Shown here: positions 35,628 to 45,195 of the stretch, piece by piece | How the letters are laid out: the number at the start of each line of letters is the position of its first letter | How positions within the stretch are numbered: the first letter of the stretch is position 1 | Source: Nostoc sp. UHCC 0870 | Lineage (GTDB): Bacteria > Cyanobacteriota > Cyanobacteriia > Cyanobacteriales > Nostocaceae | Direction of reading: 5' to 3' | DNA: 64,000 nucleotides | NCBI RefSeq assembly: GCF_022063185.1 | Contig: NZ_CP091913.1 | Coordinates: 2,915,501-2,979,500, forward strand | Translations under genes and position numbers: made by a program | Notes under the pieces: generated by a model | Databases searched by the model: none | What the model saw: the letters and a program-made list of their open reading frames with translations, nothing else | Told to the model about the DNA's origin: nothing

Positions 35628-36212
35628 TTAAGGGACTTCCAGCAAGGTCAAAATATTTTGCAGCACTAATTCTGGTGACTGGTCGCCATTAATCGTTAAC
35701 AGGCGACGGCGACGGTCATAATACTCTAAGATAGGAATAGTGCGGTCATAGAAAATTTCTACTCGACGCTGGACAATTTCCGGTTGATCATCTGGTAAAG
35801 AACGCCCTAGAGACCGACTCACCATGACGGCTTCCGGCACTTGTAAATAAATTGCCCAATCTAATTTCTGCCCCAACTCATCTAGCAAAAAATCTAACTC
35901 TTCCGCTTGAAAAGCAGTCCGGGGATAACCTTCTAAAATCCAGCCCCCACTGACATCAGGCTTTTTTAGGCGCAACCGAATTAATTCAATAATCATTTCA
36001 TCGGGAACTAGTTCACCCTTAGACACATAAGGCTGTGCATAACGACCAAGTTCACCGAGATTAGTATAGACGCTTTCTAATGTCTGATTGCCAGAGATTG
36101 CTTCCCGCAAAATATCACCCGTAGAAATCTCAGAGACTTCCAAATATCTACCCAATCTTTGTGCTTGGCTGCTTTTCCCCGATCCTGAACCTCCTAGAAT
36201 CACTAATCTCAC
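35628..36212 (-). CDS. adk: Adenylate kinase
   Basis: 194 residues, short-type adenylate kinase without the zinc lid. The P-loop is LGGSGSGKSSQAQRLG, the NMP-binding motif STGDILREAISG, and the next motif WILEGYPRTAFQAEEL. The catalytic lid Arg residues are in VSRSLGRSLPDD and RRVEIFYDRT. The P-loop has Ser-Ser where most family members have Gly-Thr. Starts with GTG at 36212. Cyanobacteria often have more than one adenylate-kinase-like gene; the substrate could also be another nucleoside monophosphate. Confidence 0.85.
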   Translation of the reverse strand: MRLVILGGSGSGKSSQAQRLGRYLEVSEISTGDILREAISGNQTLESVYTNLGELGRYAQPYVSKGELVPDEMIIELIRLRLKKPDVSGGWILEGYPRTAFQAEELDFLLDELGQKLDWAIYLQVPEAVMVSRSLGRSLPDDQPEIVQRRVEIFYDRTIPILEYYDRRRRLLTINGDQSPELVLQNILTLLEVP

Positions 36213-36522
36213 AAGTATTTACTCCTCAACCAGTAACATTTACCACATAATAAGTTTGTTTTGCCCAACCTCGGAGGAAATCTAACATATAGCCAAAGAG
36301 TTACAAATTTAGAGGAGATCAGCAAGAATATTTCCCAGTCCCCAGTCTCCCATCCCTAATTCGACTCTTGACTTCAACACAAAGCTAGTGTTTGACTTAT
36401 AGAGCAGATTGCCAGATCCTTTTAAACTGAGCAAAAACAAATTGATTATACAGGTGATTTCCTCAAAGGAATCTCTGCAAAATCTAGTGAATCTATTGTA
36501 ATTTTTTGAAATTTATCATCCT
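36213..36522. other. Intergenic region between divergent genes
   Basis: About 310 bases with no gene; it carries the promoters of the adk-like gene and the CobA-like gene. Confidence 0.4.
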
Positions 36523-37059
36523 ATGGTTGCCCAGTTAGAAACACCCAGTGCCAATTCGGCTCTTAGCCTACCACATCCAATTGAAGGTCTAGTGCAAGTT
36601 TTCACTAGCACCCACCGTAACTTTTTTACTAGCGTTATGGGGGAAGCACTCAGAATTGCTGGTCAAGGTACACCAGTGTTGATAGTGCAGTTTCTCAAAG
36701 GAGGGATAAATCAAGGACAAGACCGTCCTATTCAGTTAGGACAAAATTTAGATTGGCTACGCTGCGATTTACCTCGTTGCATCGATACGCCACAGTTAGA
36801 TGAGGCGGAACACCAATCTTTACAAAAATTGTGGCAGCATACACAGCAAGTAGTAAACGATGGCAAGTATTCTCTGGTAGTTCTAGATGAGTTAAGCTTG
36901 GCGGTTAACTTTGGTTTAATTCCCGAAACCGAGGTTTTAGCTTTTCTGGCAAAACGCCCTTCCCATATAGATATTATTCTCACCGGCACGGAAATGCCGC
37001 AATCTATTTTAGATGTGGCAGACCAAATTACAGAGATTCGTCGAAGTCATCGCCCCTAA
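36523..37059 (+). CDS. CobA/CobO-like protein without Walker A motif
   Basis: 178 residues with the overall CobA/CobO (cob(I)alamin adenosyltransferase) layout. It shows PVLIVQFLKGG, YSLVVLDELSLAVNFGLI (Walker B region), and LTGTEMPQSILDVADQITEI with a RRSHRP end like the family's Arg-Lys-His-Pro. Where CobA has the P-loop (GDGKGKTT type), this protein reads TSTHRNFFTSVMGEALRIAG, so no Gly-Lys-Thr is present. It is therefore probably not an active adenosyltransferase. It might be a structural or regulatory relative retained in cyanobacteria. It lies 56 bases before dcd, on the same strand. Confidence 0.7.
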   Translation: MVAQLETPSANSALSLPHPIEGLVQVFTSTHRNFFTSVMGEALRIAGQGTPVLIVQFLKGGINQGQDRPIQLGQNLDWLRCDLPRCIDTPQLDEAEHQSLQKLWQHTQQVVNDGKYSLVVLDELSLAVNFGLIPETEVLAFLAKRPSHIDIILTGTEMPQSILDVADQITEIRRSHRP

Positions 37060-37115
37060 ACAAAAGACACAGTTCACGATATCCTAGTAATTCGGTTTGT
37101 ATTACCTGTGAACTT

Positions 37116-37715
37116 GTGATTAAGAACGACATCTGGATTACTGAAATGGCTCAAAAAGGAATGATTTCCCCTTTTGAGCCAAGTTTAATCCGAAAAGTGC
37201 AAAAAGACGCATCTTCTGAGCCTCAACCTGTCATTAGCTACGGTTTATCTTCCTATGGCTATGACATCAGACTGTCATCGGCTGAGTTCCGCATTTTTCG
37301 CCACATTCCGGGAACTGTAGTTGATCCTAAATACTTTAATCCCCAGAATCTAGAACCGACACCATTGCATACAGATCAGAATGGTAGTTATTTTATTTTG
37401 CCAGCTCATTCTTACGGTTTGGGTGTGGCTTTAGAAAAGTTGGAAGTTCCGAATAATATTACAGTAGTTTGTATAGGTAAATCGACTTATGCACGTTGCG
37501 GTATAATAGCTAACTTAACTCCTGCGGAGGCGGCATGGCGTGGTCATTTGACTCTAGAGTTTTCAAATTCTTCTAGTGCTGATTGTCGTATTTACGCTAA
37601 TGAAGGCGTGGTGCAATTACTTTTCCTAGAAGGTGAACCATGTGCTATCAGTTACGAAGCACGACAGGGTAAATATCAAGATCAGTTAGAAATAGTGACC
37701 CTGGCTAAAGTCTAA
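37116..37715 (+). CDS. dcd: dCTP deaminase
   Basis: 199 residues, trimeric dUTPase-like fold. It deaminates dCTP to dUTP for thymidylate supply. Marks are YGLSSYGYDIRLS, the catalytic region KSTYARCGIIANLTPAEAAW and the catalytic Glu in HLTLEFSNSS, then QLLFLEGEPC. The start is GTG at 37116 (VIKNDIWITEMAQ). It follows the CobA-like gene by 56 bases, so the two may share a transcript. A palindrome at 37747 lies just past the stop. Confidence 0.9.
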   Translation: MIKNDIWITEMAQKGMISPFEPSLIRKVQKDASSEPQPVISYGLSSYGYDIRLSSAEFRIFRHIPGTVVDPKYFNPQNLEPTPLHTDQNGSYFILPAHSYGLGVALEKLEVPNNITVVCIGKSTYARCGIIANLTPAEAAWRGHLTLEFSNSSSADCRIYANEGVVQLLFLEGEPCAISYEARQGKYQDQLEIVTLAKV

Positions 37716-38072
37716 TACCAATTTAATTAATAATTACAATACATACTTTTGTAGAGAAGCGATAAATCGCGTTTCTACAAAAGGTTAATTTGCCAGATGC
37801 TTTGTTAGTTATTTTAAATTTTATGTGAAATCTTTGTGAAAAATTAATACATATATTTTTAGTGTGATCCCTTGCTATCAATGAGATAATTAATATCAAG
37901 TTAAAAACAGCTTACATACAATAGGTTGTAATTCAAAACATATAAAATACAAAAATTACAGCGAAAAATATACCTTTAGATTCTGTAAATTTATATGTAA
38001 AAGTTGTATTTATAGAAACAGTTCTATTTATTTTTTAGAACTGCCATGCAAAGTGATTCCTGTTAAGAACAC
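37716..38072. other. AT-rich region after dcd, with palindromic repeat
   Basis: No gene. The inverted repeat at 37747-37782 may end the dcd transcript. The remaining 290 bases could hold the residue of the missing 5' part of the sensor kinase but are stop-rich in all frames. Confidence 0.5.
37747..37782. repeat. Palindromic repeat / possible terminator
   Basis: TTTTGTAGA... GCGAT faces ATCGCG... TCTACAAAA, an imperfect hairpin of about 17 bp. Confidence 0.65.
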
Positions 38073-39809
38073 GTGCAGGTGCTAGTGGTTAAAGATATTA
38101 CAAAATTCCAGCAGTCCCAAGAATTACTGCAAATTCCAGACAACGAGCGACGTAAGCAAAGCCGGACACTATTGCACTTGGCAACGAGCAAGACGTTCCA
38201 AACAGGTACGCTTAATGCTGTATTCCAAGAAATCACCGAGGCTGCGGCGCAAACACTTTTAGTGCAGCGCGTTAGTGTGTGGTTATACAATGAAGAACGC
38301 TCAGGAATTGAATGTATTGACTTGTATAATCTTAATACTGAAGAGCATACTTTCGGCCAGTCTTTGTCAGCAGCGAATTTTCCTCAATATTTCCAAGCTT
38401 TAGCAGAGGAACGCTGCATTGCAGTGGATGATGTCATTCATGATTACAGAACGCAAGAGTTATTTGTAAGTTATCTTTCTCTGTTTAATGTTATGTCACT
38501 ACTCAGTACACCAATTTGGGTAGAGGATCGTTTATTAGGGATATTGTGCTACGAGCATTGCGCTGAAGTCCGAGAGTGGACTGTAGAAGAAGAGTATTTT
38601 GCAGGTGCGATCGCAGATTTTGTATCATTAGCGATAGAAGCGAGAGAACGCAACGCTACACAGGAAGCACTAAAAAAGAGTGAGGCGCAATTTCGCGCTA
38701 TTTTTGAACGTTCCTCTGTTGGGATTGGATTAATAGATATAAAGGCGAAAATAGTAGATGTAAATGCAGCACTATGTCAAATGCTTGGGTATAGTCGAGA
38801 AGAGTTATTTGGTAAGTGCTTTACAGATTATATTTTCCAAACAAAAGAAGATTTAGATAATTATAAACAGCTATTTGTAGAAATATGCACAGATATTCAA
38901 GAATTTGATGGAGCAAAACACGTTGAAATTGAAAGAGGCTTCTTACATAAAAACGGCAACTTAGTTTGGACAAAACTTTCCATTTCTGTAATGCCTGGTT
39001 TTGATGGTGAACCTGAGTTGTTGTTAGTTATTGTCAAAGATATTACAGAATGCAAGCAGACTGAATTGCAACTGCGTGCCTCACAAGCAGCAGCAGAGTC
39101 TGGTAGTAGAGCCAAGAGGGAATTTTTATCAACTATGAGCCATGAACTGCGGACACCTCTAAATGCTATTATGGGCTTGTCTCAGTTACTTCAACAAGAA
39201 ATAGCTGGCTCTCTGAATGACAAGCAAAAAGAATATATTACTTGTATATACGGTAGTGGTGAACATCTACTATCACTAATTAACGATATCTTGGATTTAT
39301 CAAAGGTAGAAGTAGGCAAAGAAGAAATATTTCTGATGCCTGTAGTAGTATCAGATTTGTGTAATTATGTTTTATCAAGTGTGCGCGATCTCGCTATTGA
39401 AAAAAAATTAACCCTCACCAGTGAAATTGATACCAGCGCAGATATTTGCATTGCCGATGAGCGACGCATTAAGCAAATGTTACTCAATTTGCTGACTAAT
39501 GCGATTAAGTTTACTCCCACAGGGGAAGTTTCATTGACAGTCAAAAAAGTGCCAAAAGGGATAACATTTACAGTCTCAGATACGGGAATTGGTATTGAAG
39601 CAAATCAATTTAAATTCTTATTTGAACCATTTAAACAGCTAGATAGTAAATTGAATCGTCAGTATGAAGGAACTGGACTAGGTTTAGCCTTAACAAAGAA
39701 ATTAGCCCGGTTGCATGGTGGTGATGTGACAGTTACATCAACTTTGGGTGTAGGTAGTCAATTTACCTTGTTTTTGCCAGAACGGGAGAATAGGGGTATG
39801 GGGGTGTAG
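38073..39809 (+). CDS. Sensor histidine kinase (GAF-PAS-HisKA-HATPase), N-terminus probably truncated
   Basis: 578 residues from GTG at 38073. GAF domain about 35-190 (ALLVQRVSVWLYNEE-type opening), PAS about 205-330 (FRAIFERSSVGIGLIDIKAK, VIVKDITECKQ). HisKA with phosphorylated His357 in STMSHELRTPL, HATPase about 455-570 with NLLTNAIKFTP, DTGIGI and GTGLGLAL. No receiver domain and no membrane helix, so it is cytoplasmic. Residues 1-10 (MQVLVVKDIT) look like the end of another PAS domain (compare VIVKDIT later in the same protein). A stop lies 9 bases upstream in the same frame, so the gene seems to have lost an earlier part. No response regulator is adjacent. Confidence 0.88.
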   Translation: MQVLVVKDITKFQQSQELLQIPDNERRKQSRTLLHLATSKTFQTGTLNAVFQEITEAAAQTLLVQRVSVWLYNEERSGIECIDLYNLNTEEHTFGQSLSAANFPQYFQALAEERCIAVDDVIHDYRTQELFVSYLSLFNVMSLLSTPIWVEDRLLGILCYEHCAEVREWTVEEEYFAGAIADFVSLAIEARERNATQEALKKSEAQFRAIFERSSVGIGLIDIKAKIVDVNAALCQMLGYSREELFGKCFTDYIFQTKEDLDNYKQLFVEICTDIQEFDGAKHVEIERGFLHKNGNLVWTKLSISVMPGFDGEPELLLVIVKDITECKQTELQLRASQAAAESGSRAKREFLSTMSHELRTPLNAIMGLSQLLQQEIAGSLNDKQKEYITCIYGSGEHLLSLINDILDLSKVEVGKEEIFLMPVVVSDLCNYVLSSVRDLAIEKKLTLTSEIDTSADICIADERRIKQMLLNLLTNAIKFTPTGEVSLTVKKVPKGITFTVSDTGIGIEANQFKFLFEPFKQLDSKLNRQYEGTGLGLALTKKLARLHGGDVTVTSTLGVGSQFTLFLPERENRGMGV

Positions 39810-39838
39810 GGGTGTAGGGGTGTAGGGGTGTAGGGGAA
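39791..39838. repeat. GGGTGTA tandem repeat
   Basis: TAGGGGTATGGGGGTGTAGG and further GGGTGTA units begin inside the last codons of the sensor kinase (39791-39809, residues RGMGV) and run to about 39836. Confidence 0.8.
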
Positions 39839-39956
39839 ATAAATTCTACCTTGTCTACCCAATGCCCAATGCCCCATACCCCTCTTCTATACCCAATTAC
39901 GTAAAGCCTGCGGCATAGCTGCGCTTAGAGCGTAGCGGGGCGCAGCCCATTACGAA

Positions 39957-42941
39957 TTATTCAGCTCCTTCAATTGGTGCAAAACCTTGGCGTTGAATGT
40001 TTTCGGTGATGGTGCGGGGTTCGAGGAATTGCAGGAGATAATCAGGCCCTCCAGCTTTAGAACCTACGCCAGATAGTTTAAATCCGCCAAAGGGTTGCCG
40101 AGATACGATCGCGCCAGTGATGTTACGGTTAATATACAAATTCCCCACTTCAAAATCTGCCTGTGCCTTTTGAATGTGGGAAGGCGTGCGGGAATAAAGT
40201 CCACCAGTCAAGGCGTAGTTAGTATCATTAGCAACTGCTAAAGCTGCGGTAAAATCTTTGACTTTAATTACTGCTAATACTGGCCCAAAAATTTCTTGCT
40301 GGGCGATTATGCCATCGGCCGGAACTTCGCCAAAAATGACTGGCCCAATAAAATAACCCTGTTCAGGTGCTGGTAATTCTAGTGCTAACTGTGATTCTGC
40401 TTTACCCTTGGCAATATACTCACGGATGCGATCGCGGGCATTAGCATCAATTACAGGGCCAACTTGGGTACTTGGTAACTCTGCTTCCCCAATATTCAGA
40501 GACTTTGTAGCCTCCACCAACCGCCGGATAAAGGCATCATAGATTGTTTCAACTACCACCACCCGCGAACAAGCAGAACATTTTTGTCCACTGTAGCCAA
40601 AGGCTGACTGTAATACACCCACAACAGCTTGGTCTAAATCAGCACTTTCATCAACGATAATGGCATTCTTCCCGCCCATTTCCGCGATTACCCGCTTCAT
40701 ATGCCTTTGTCCCGGCTTGAGGGTAGCAGCTTCCGCATAAATGCGACAACCCACTTCCTGAGAACCAGTAAAAGCGATGACATGGGTATCGGGATGACTT
40801 ACCAAATAAGCACCCACCTGCGAACCCTTACCCGGTACATATTGAAATACACCTTTAGGGATACCAGCCTCTACCAAAATTTCCGTAAATTTGGCAGTAA
40901 TGACAGAAGAAGTTTCCGCCGGCTTCAGCAAAGTACAATTCCCAGCCACCAAAGCAGCAACAGTCATCCCACAGGCGATCGCCAAAGGAAAATTCCAAGG
41001 CGAAATTACCACAGCAATACCACGCGGCTGATAAATATATCTATTTGTTTCCCCAGCTACATCATAAATTACACCCTTATCCAGGCGTTCCATCTCATCA
41101 GCATAGTAGAGACAAAAATCAATCGCCTCCGAAACCTCCCCATCTGCTTCCTTAACAGGTTTACCCACCTCCAAAACAATCCAAGCCGAGAGTTCCGCCC
41201 GACGAGCTTCCATCAACTCAGCCGCCCGACGTAAAACCCCCGCCCGTTCTTTCACAGGTGTACTCTTCCACCCAGGAAACGCCGCCTTAGCCGCCTGCAT
41301 AGCCCGTTCCGCCTGCTCAACCGAAATCAATCCAACCTTCCCCACCACCTCACTAAAATTAGAAGGATTAACCGAATCAATCACCTCTAAAGTATTCACA
41401 TACTCCCCATCAATCAGAGGTAAATAACTCCTACCCAACTCCCCACGCACAGCCGCAAAAGCCCGCGCCGCCTCCGTCCTTTCCTCCACCTCCGCATAAT
41501 CCGTATCCGCCGCACCAACAAATCCTTCCTTTCCTTCTTTGCGACTTTGCGCCTTTGCGCGAGCTAAATCAACCTTCGGTGCAGCCAGCAACTCCTCAAC
41601 TGGCCGATTCTCCAAATTTTGCCGTAAAAAAGAACTATTAGCCGTATTTTCCAACAACCGCCGAATCAGATAAGCCATTCCCGGCAACAATTCACCATAA
41701 GGACAATAAACCCGAACCCGATAACCCTGATCCACCAAAGCCTTAGCCAACTTATCCCCCATCCCGTAAAGCACCTGCATTTCAAACCGCCGCCGGGGGA
41801 CATTGAGACTTTCCGCTATAGCGATCGCCCGTGCTTGCGATCGCACATTATGACTACCAATAGCAGAATAAACATACTGATGATTTTCCAATAATAACTG
41901 AGTAATCACCTCAAAATTAGCATCTGTTGCCGCTTTATCATTAAAAACAGGCTGTTGCCAATGTTTTTGAGTCGCCTTAATAGTTTCCTGATCCCAATAC
42001 GCGCCTTTTACCAAGCGAATAGTTAAAGGATAGCCACGCTGTTTTAACCAAGCGATCACATTTTTGGCATCTTGTTCACTATCACGAAGATAAGCTTGGA
42101 TAGTCATGCCAATATCTGTACGTTGACGAAACTCATCTTCCAATAAGATTTTTTGCAAAATATTGAGAGTTAAGTCTTTATAAGCATACTGTTCCATATC
42201 AAAATGGATAGCAGCCCCTAACTTTTGAGCATCACGTAACAGAGTCCGAATGCGATCGCTAACTCTCTCCTCACTACCCTGAGCATCTAATGGGTCAAAC
42301 TGGGAATAAAACGCCGTTAACTTGACAGAAACCTGGACTTTTGGTAACTTTTCGCCATCAGCTTCATCAATAGCCGGAATATTTCCCCAACTCTTGGATG
42401 CTTCTGTTAATTGGGCGATTAATTCTAGATAACGTTCTAGATAAGACTGCGCCTCGATTTCGGTAATAACAGCCTCACCAAGTAAATCAATGGTGAAAGC
42501 CATTTTTTCTTTTCGCAGTCGTTCAACAGTTTTGATGACTTGTTTAATATTTTCGCCAGAAATATATTTATGAGCTAACGTCTCAACTGCCGTAGATACA
42601 CTAGTTGCAGCCACTTGTCCCGGCATAGATTCAGGGTTGGCAAAATTCAGCATTCCCTTTAAAGCGGCTGGGAGTTCGACAGATTCATCTCCTAAATATT
42701 CTTGGAGATGGGCAGCAATTTCTGATTTACTCCGCAGTGCTGGGAGAGTATCGATAAACCGAAATAATTGCACCCGTAAACCGGGGTTACTCATCGCCCA
42801 AGCAAGTAATTTATCATCCCAGCGCATTTGATCACGCAGGGAAGCTAAAAATGAGCGATTTTCTTGCGTAGCAGCTAAAAGTTGTTTAGCAATTTCTTGG
42901 GTTTTAGCTTCGTAGGTGCTGGTTTGTATTTGTAATACCAC
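39957..42941 (-). CDS. putA: Bifunctional proline dehydrogenase / L-glutamate gamma-semialdehyde dehydrogenase
   Basis: 994 residues. The PRODH barrel (about 130-450) has TIDLLGEAVITEIEAQSYLE, VKLTAFYSQFDPLD and RRRFEMQVLYGMGDKLAKAL. The aldehyde dehydrogenase half (about 500-985) has ISPWNFPLAIACGMTVAAL, the catalytic Glu in MGGKNAII and the nucleophile Cys in YSGQKCSACSRVVV. It oxidises proline to P5C (FAD) and then to glutamate (NAD). There is no DNA-binding domain and it is shorter than enteric PutA, as is usual in cyanobacteria. The putA symbol is by function. Single gene, possibly co-regulated with nitrogen use. Confidence 0.93.
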   Translation of the reverse strand: MVLQIQTSTYEAKTQEIAKQLLAATQENRSFLASLRDQMRWDDKLLAWAMSNPGLRVQLFRFIDTLPALRSKSEIAAHLQEYLGDESVELPAALKGMLNFANPESMPGQVAATSVSTAVETLAHKYISGENIKQVIKTVERLRKEKMAFTIDLLGEAVITEIEAQSYLERYLELIAQLTEASKSWGNIPAIDEADGEKLPKVQVSVKLTAFYSQFDPLDAQGSEERVSDRIRTLLRDAQKLGAAIHFDMEQYAYKDLTLNILQKILLEDEFRQRTDIGMTIQAYLRDSEQDAKNVIAWLKQRGYPLTIRLVKGAYWDQETIKATQKHWQQPVFNDKAATDANFEVITQLLLENHQYVYSAIGSHNVRSQARAIAIAESLNVPRRRFEMQVLYGMGDKLAKALVDQGYRVRVYCPYGELLPGMAYLIRRLLENTANSSFLRQNLENRPVEELLAAPKVDLARAKAQSRKEGKEGFVGAADTDYAEVEERTEAARAFAAVRGELGRSYLPLIDGEYVNTLEVIDSVNPSNFSEVVGKVGLISVEQAERAMQAAKAAFPGWKSTPVKERAGVLRRAAELMEARRAELSAWIVLEVGKPVKEADGEVSEAIDFCLYYADEMERLDKGVIYDVAGETNRYIYQPRGIAVVISPWNFPLAIACGMTVAALVAGNCTLLKPAETSSVITAKFTEILVEAGIPKGVFQYVPGKGSQVGAYLVSHPDTHVIAFTGSQEVGCRIYAEAATLKPGQRHMKRVIAEMGGKNAIIVDESADLDQAVVGVLQSAFGYSGQKCSACSRVVVVETIYDAFIRRLVEATKSLNIGEAELPSTQVGPVIDANARDRIREYIAKGKAESQLALELPAPEQGYFIGPVIFGEVPADGIIAQQEIFGPVLAVIKVKDFTAALAVANDTNYALTGGLYSRTPSHIQKAQADFEVGNLYINRNITGAIVSRQPFGGFKLSGVGSKAGGPDYLLQFLEPRTITENIQRQGFAPIEGAE

Positions 42942-43120
42942 TGATAGTGAACTCCTGATGTAAGTTAAGAGTTTAATCTATGAAGTCTGTGTTTTCTATT
43001 GTGACTCGTCCTTTTTTTTGTCACCACAGATAAGAAATTTTAAATTTATGCTTCCCAATCCCCAATCCCAGCTAGACACCAAATCATGCTAAAAATTGGT
43101 GTAAGTTTTCATAAAATTGT

Positions 43121-43966
43121 ATGCTTGATCATCAAAAAGTTGAATTACCGTATTTTGACCAATTACTAGAAGGATTTAGTCAAGGTAACACCGAATTAAT
43201 TAAAACCTTTGGTCTACACGTACATTGGGGCTACTGGGCAAACCCAAAGACATCAGATGGATCAATAGAGGATTTCGCCGCCGCCGCAGAAAATTTAACT
43301 CGGCGAGTGTGTGATGCAGGTGGCGCGGCTGATGGGCAAAAGGTGCTGGACTGCGGTTGTGGATTCGGTGGCACGATCGCCAGTTTGAGCGATCGCTTCA
43401 GCAATATGCAGCTGACTGGTTTAAATATTGACCCCCGCCAACTCGCTAGAGCTAGAGAACAAGTCCAACCGCGTAATCATAACGAAATCGAATTTATTCA
43501 AGGAGATGCTTGTCAATTACCTTTTGCAGATAATTCTTTTGATGTGGTACTTGCTGTTGAGTGCATCTTTCATTTTCCCAGTCGTGAACGCTTTTTCCAA
43601 GAAGCCTGGCGAGTGCTAAAACCAGGCGGTACACTAGCTCTTTGTGACTTTGTACCCTTAAAATTTGTCCGTCCCTTAATGAACATGGCAGGCAAGTTAC
43701 CAGGGCCGAGTGTTAGTAACACATATGGAAAAGTTGATAGTAGTTTTACGCTAAATACTTATCGTCAACTGGCTCAAACTAAAGGCTTTACATCAATCGT
43801 AGAGGAAGATATCACTACTAACACCCTACCTACTTATCCATTAATCAAACGACTTCAGCGTGAATCAGGATATGAGCAATCTGCTAATTCTACAGCTGTT
43901 GCTGAGTGGATTAGTCGGCTGGGGATACTGCATTATTTGATTCTTTCTTATCGTAAGAAACCCTGA
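43121..43966 (+). CDS. Class I SAM-dependent methyltransferase
   Basis: 281 residues. Motif I is VLDCGCGFGGTIASL (about residue 79) and the acidic loop TGLNIDPRQLARA. Motif II is IEFIQGDACQLPFADNSFDV and motif III is WRVLKPGGTLALCD. It belongs to the broad UbiE/gamma-tocopherol-like group of small-molecule methyltransferases; the substrate cannot be assigned. Stands alone upstream of the HD-type hydrolase, 166 bases away, on the same strand. Confidence 0.85.
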   Translation: MLDHQKVELPYFDQLLEGFSQGNTELIKTFGLHVHWGYWANPKTSDGSIEDFAAAAENLTRRVCDAGGAADGQKVLDCGCGFGGTIASLSDRFSNMQLTGLNIDPRQLARAREQVQPRNHNEIEFIQGDACQLPFADNSFDVVLAVECIFHFPSRERFFQEAWRVLKPGGTLALCDFVPLKFVRPLMNMAGKLPGPSVSNTYGKVDSSFTLNTYRQLAQTKGFTSIVEEDITTNTLPTYPLIKRLQRESGYEQSANSTAVAEWISRLGILHYLILSYRKKP

Positions 43967-44132
43967 AGTTTAATTCAATAATCAAGATTGTGGCGAATAA
44001 CTCGATTTCTTCTCAGTAGGTGGGTAAGATAACATCAAACTACACCCAGAGGAGAAACCGGGTTTTTGGGATTAGTAAATTGTTGTTTTATGAGTATTTA
44101 TTTTTAATATAAACAGTGGCAATACTGCATCT

Positions 44133-44783
44133 ATGTTTACAGAAAATCTCACGCATATTTTATTTCGTCACTGGCAGCAAACACTCCAACCCTTTGGAGT
44201 TAATCAAATAGCTATGGAGACAGGTTTTGCTCAATTAGTCGATTCCTATTCTGCTCCCCATCGTCATTATCATAATCTGAAGCACATTAATCATGTTCTG
44301 GAGATAATTCAGACTTTACAAACTTATACTGACAACTTACCTGCCGTACAGCTTGCTGCTTGGTTTCATGATGTTGTATATGAGTCTCAAGCAAAAGATA
44401 ATGAAGAAAAAAGTGCTGCATATGCAGATAACTTACTGAGTAATTTAGGAATTCCTATTAATCAGATTAATACTGTCACCCGTCTGATTCTCAATACTAA
44501 GAACCATCAAGCTGATATAGATGATATTGATAGTCAAGTCTTATTAGATGCAGATTTGGGAATTTTAGCTGTTAATGCAGAGCAGTATCGGGAATATGCA
44601 AATACTATTCGTCAAGAATATTGCTGGTTGTCAACAGGAGAGTATGCGGTAGCTCGTCAACAAGTTTTGCAACAATTTTTGCAAAGGCAGCAGATATATT
44701 TTACGCCTTTGATGCTGGAGTTTGCGGAGCTATTTGCTAGATATAATCTGAATGCAGAAATGGAAATACTTTCCCAGTCATAG
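44133..44783 (+). CDS. HD-type metal-dependent phosphohydrolase-like protein
   Basis: 216 residues. The metal-binding pattern is HRHYHNLKHINHVLE (about residues 43-57), then AAWFHDVVYESQA (His and Asp). VLLDADLGILAVN follows near residue 147. This fits the predicted metal-dependent HD phosphohydrolase group with unknown substrate. Its stretch from about residue 155 to 190 (YANTIRQEYCWLSTGEYAVA) is repeated as a broken copy at 44925-45035, so a partial duplication has occurred here. Confidence 0.85.
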   Translation: MFTENLTHILFRHWQQTLQPFGVNQIAMETGFAQLVDSYSAPHRHYHNLKHINHVLEIIQTLQTYTDNLPAVQLAAWFHDVVYESQAKDNEEKSAAYADNLLSNLGIPINQINTVTRLILNTKNHQADIDDIDSQVLLDADLGILAVNAEQYREYANTIRQEYCWLSTGEYAVARQQVLQQFLQRQQIYFTPLMLEFAELFARYNLNAEMEILSQS

Positions 44784-44924
44784 GTCTTTGTGGTGAAATT
44801 AAGGGTTTTTTCACCACAGAGACACAGAGATACGGAGAGATTATTTAGTAGGGGCCGATTTTGGTTAATAAATCAAACATGCGTAGGAAGTAGCAGGAGG
44901 CGATTAAAAAGACGATGGAAGCTA

Positions 44925-45035
44925 CAATATGCAAATACTATTCGCCAAGAATATTGCTGGCTGTCAACAGGAGAGTATGCGGTAGCTCGTCAACAAGTTT
45001 TGCAAAGGCAGCAGATATTAAACCACAATAGCTAA
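44925..45035 (+). pseudogene. Broken partial duplicate of the HD-type gene
   Basis: The frame contains YANTIRQEYCWLSTGEYAVA and RQQVLQRQQI, matching residues of the intact gene at 44594-44700. An 8-codon gap removes QQFLQ-type residues. It follows a copy of the common CACAGAGACACAGAGA intergenic repeat (44812-44830). Only about 30 codons are kept, so it cannot make a working product. The longer reading frame that begins at 44790 is not a real gene. Confidence 0.8.
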
Positions 45036-45195
45036 AATCTTGCATCTTCTCAAATAAGCCTATTTTTCCTTGATACAATAAAAAATGAACTTAAATCATA
45101 CTGTGGAGCAACCCAGATGCTTGTGAATTAGGTCATTCTCAAAAATAGAATACCTGTCATCAATCGGTTTCTTAATTTTGAACCCTCAATTAATT

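Noticed and set aside
40701..41234. 177-codon plus-strand open frame
   Set aside because: It is the antisense of the proline dehydrogenase gene; long shadow frames are expected there.
44790..45035. 81-codon open frame after the HD-type gene
   Set aside because: Its first half is intergenic repeat DNA and its second half is a broken copy of the preceding gene.
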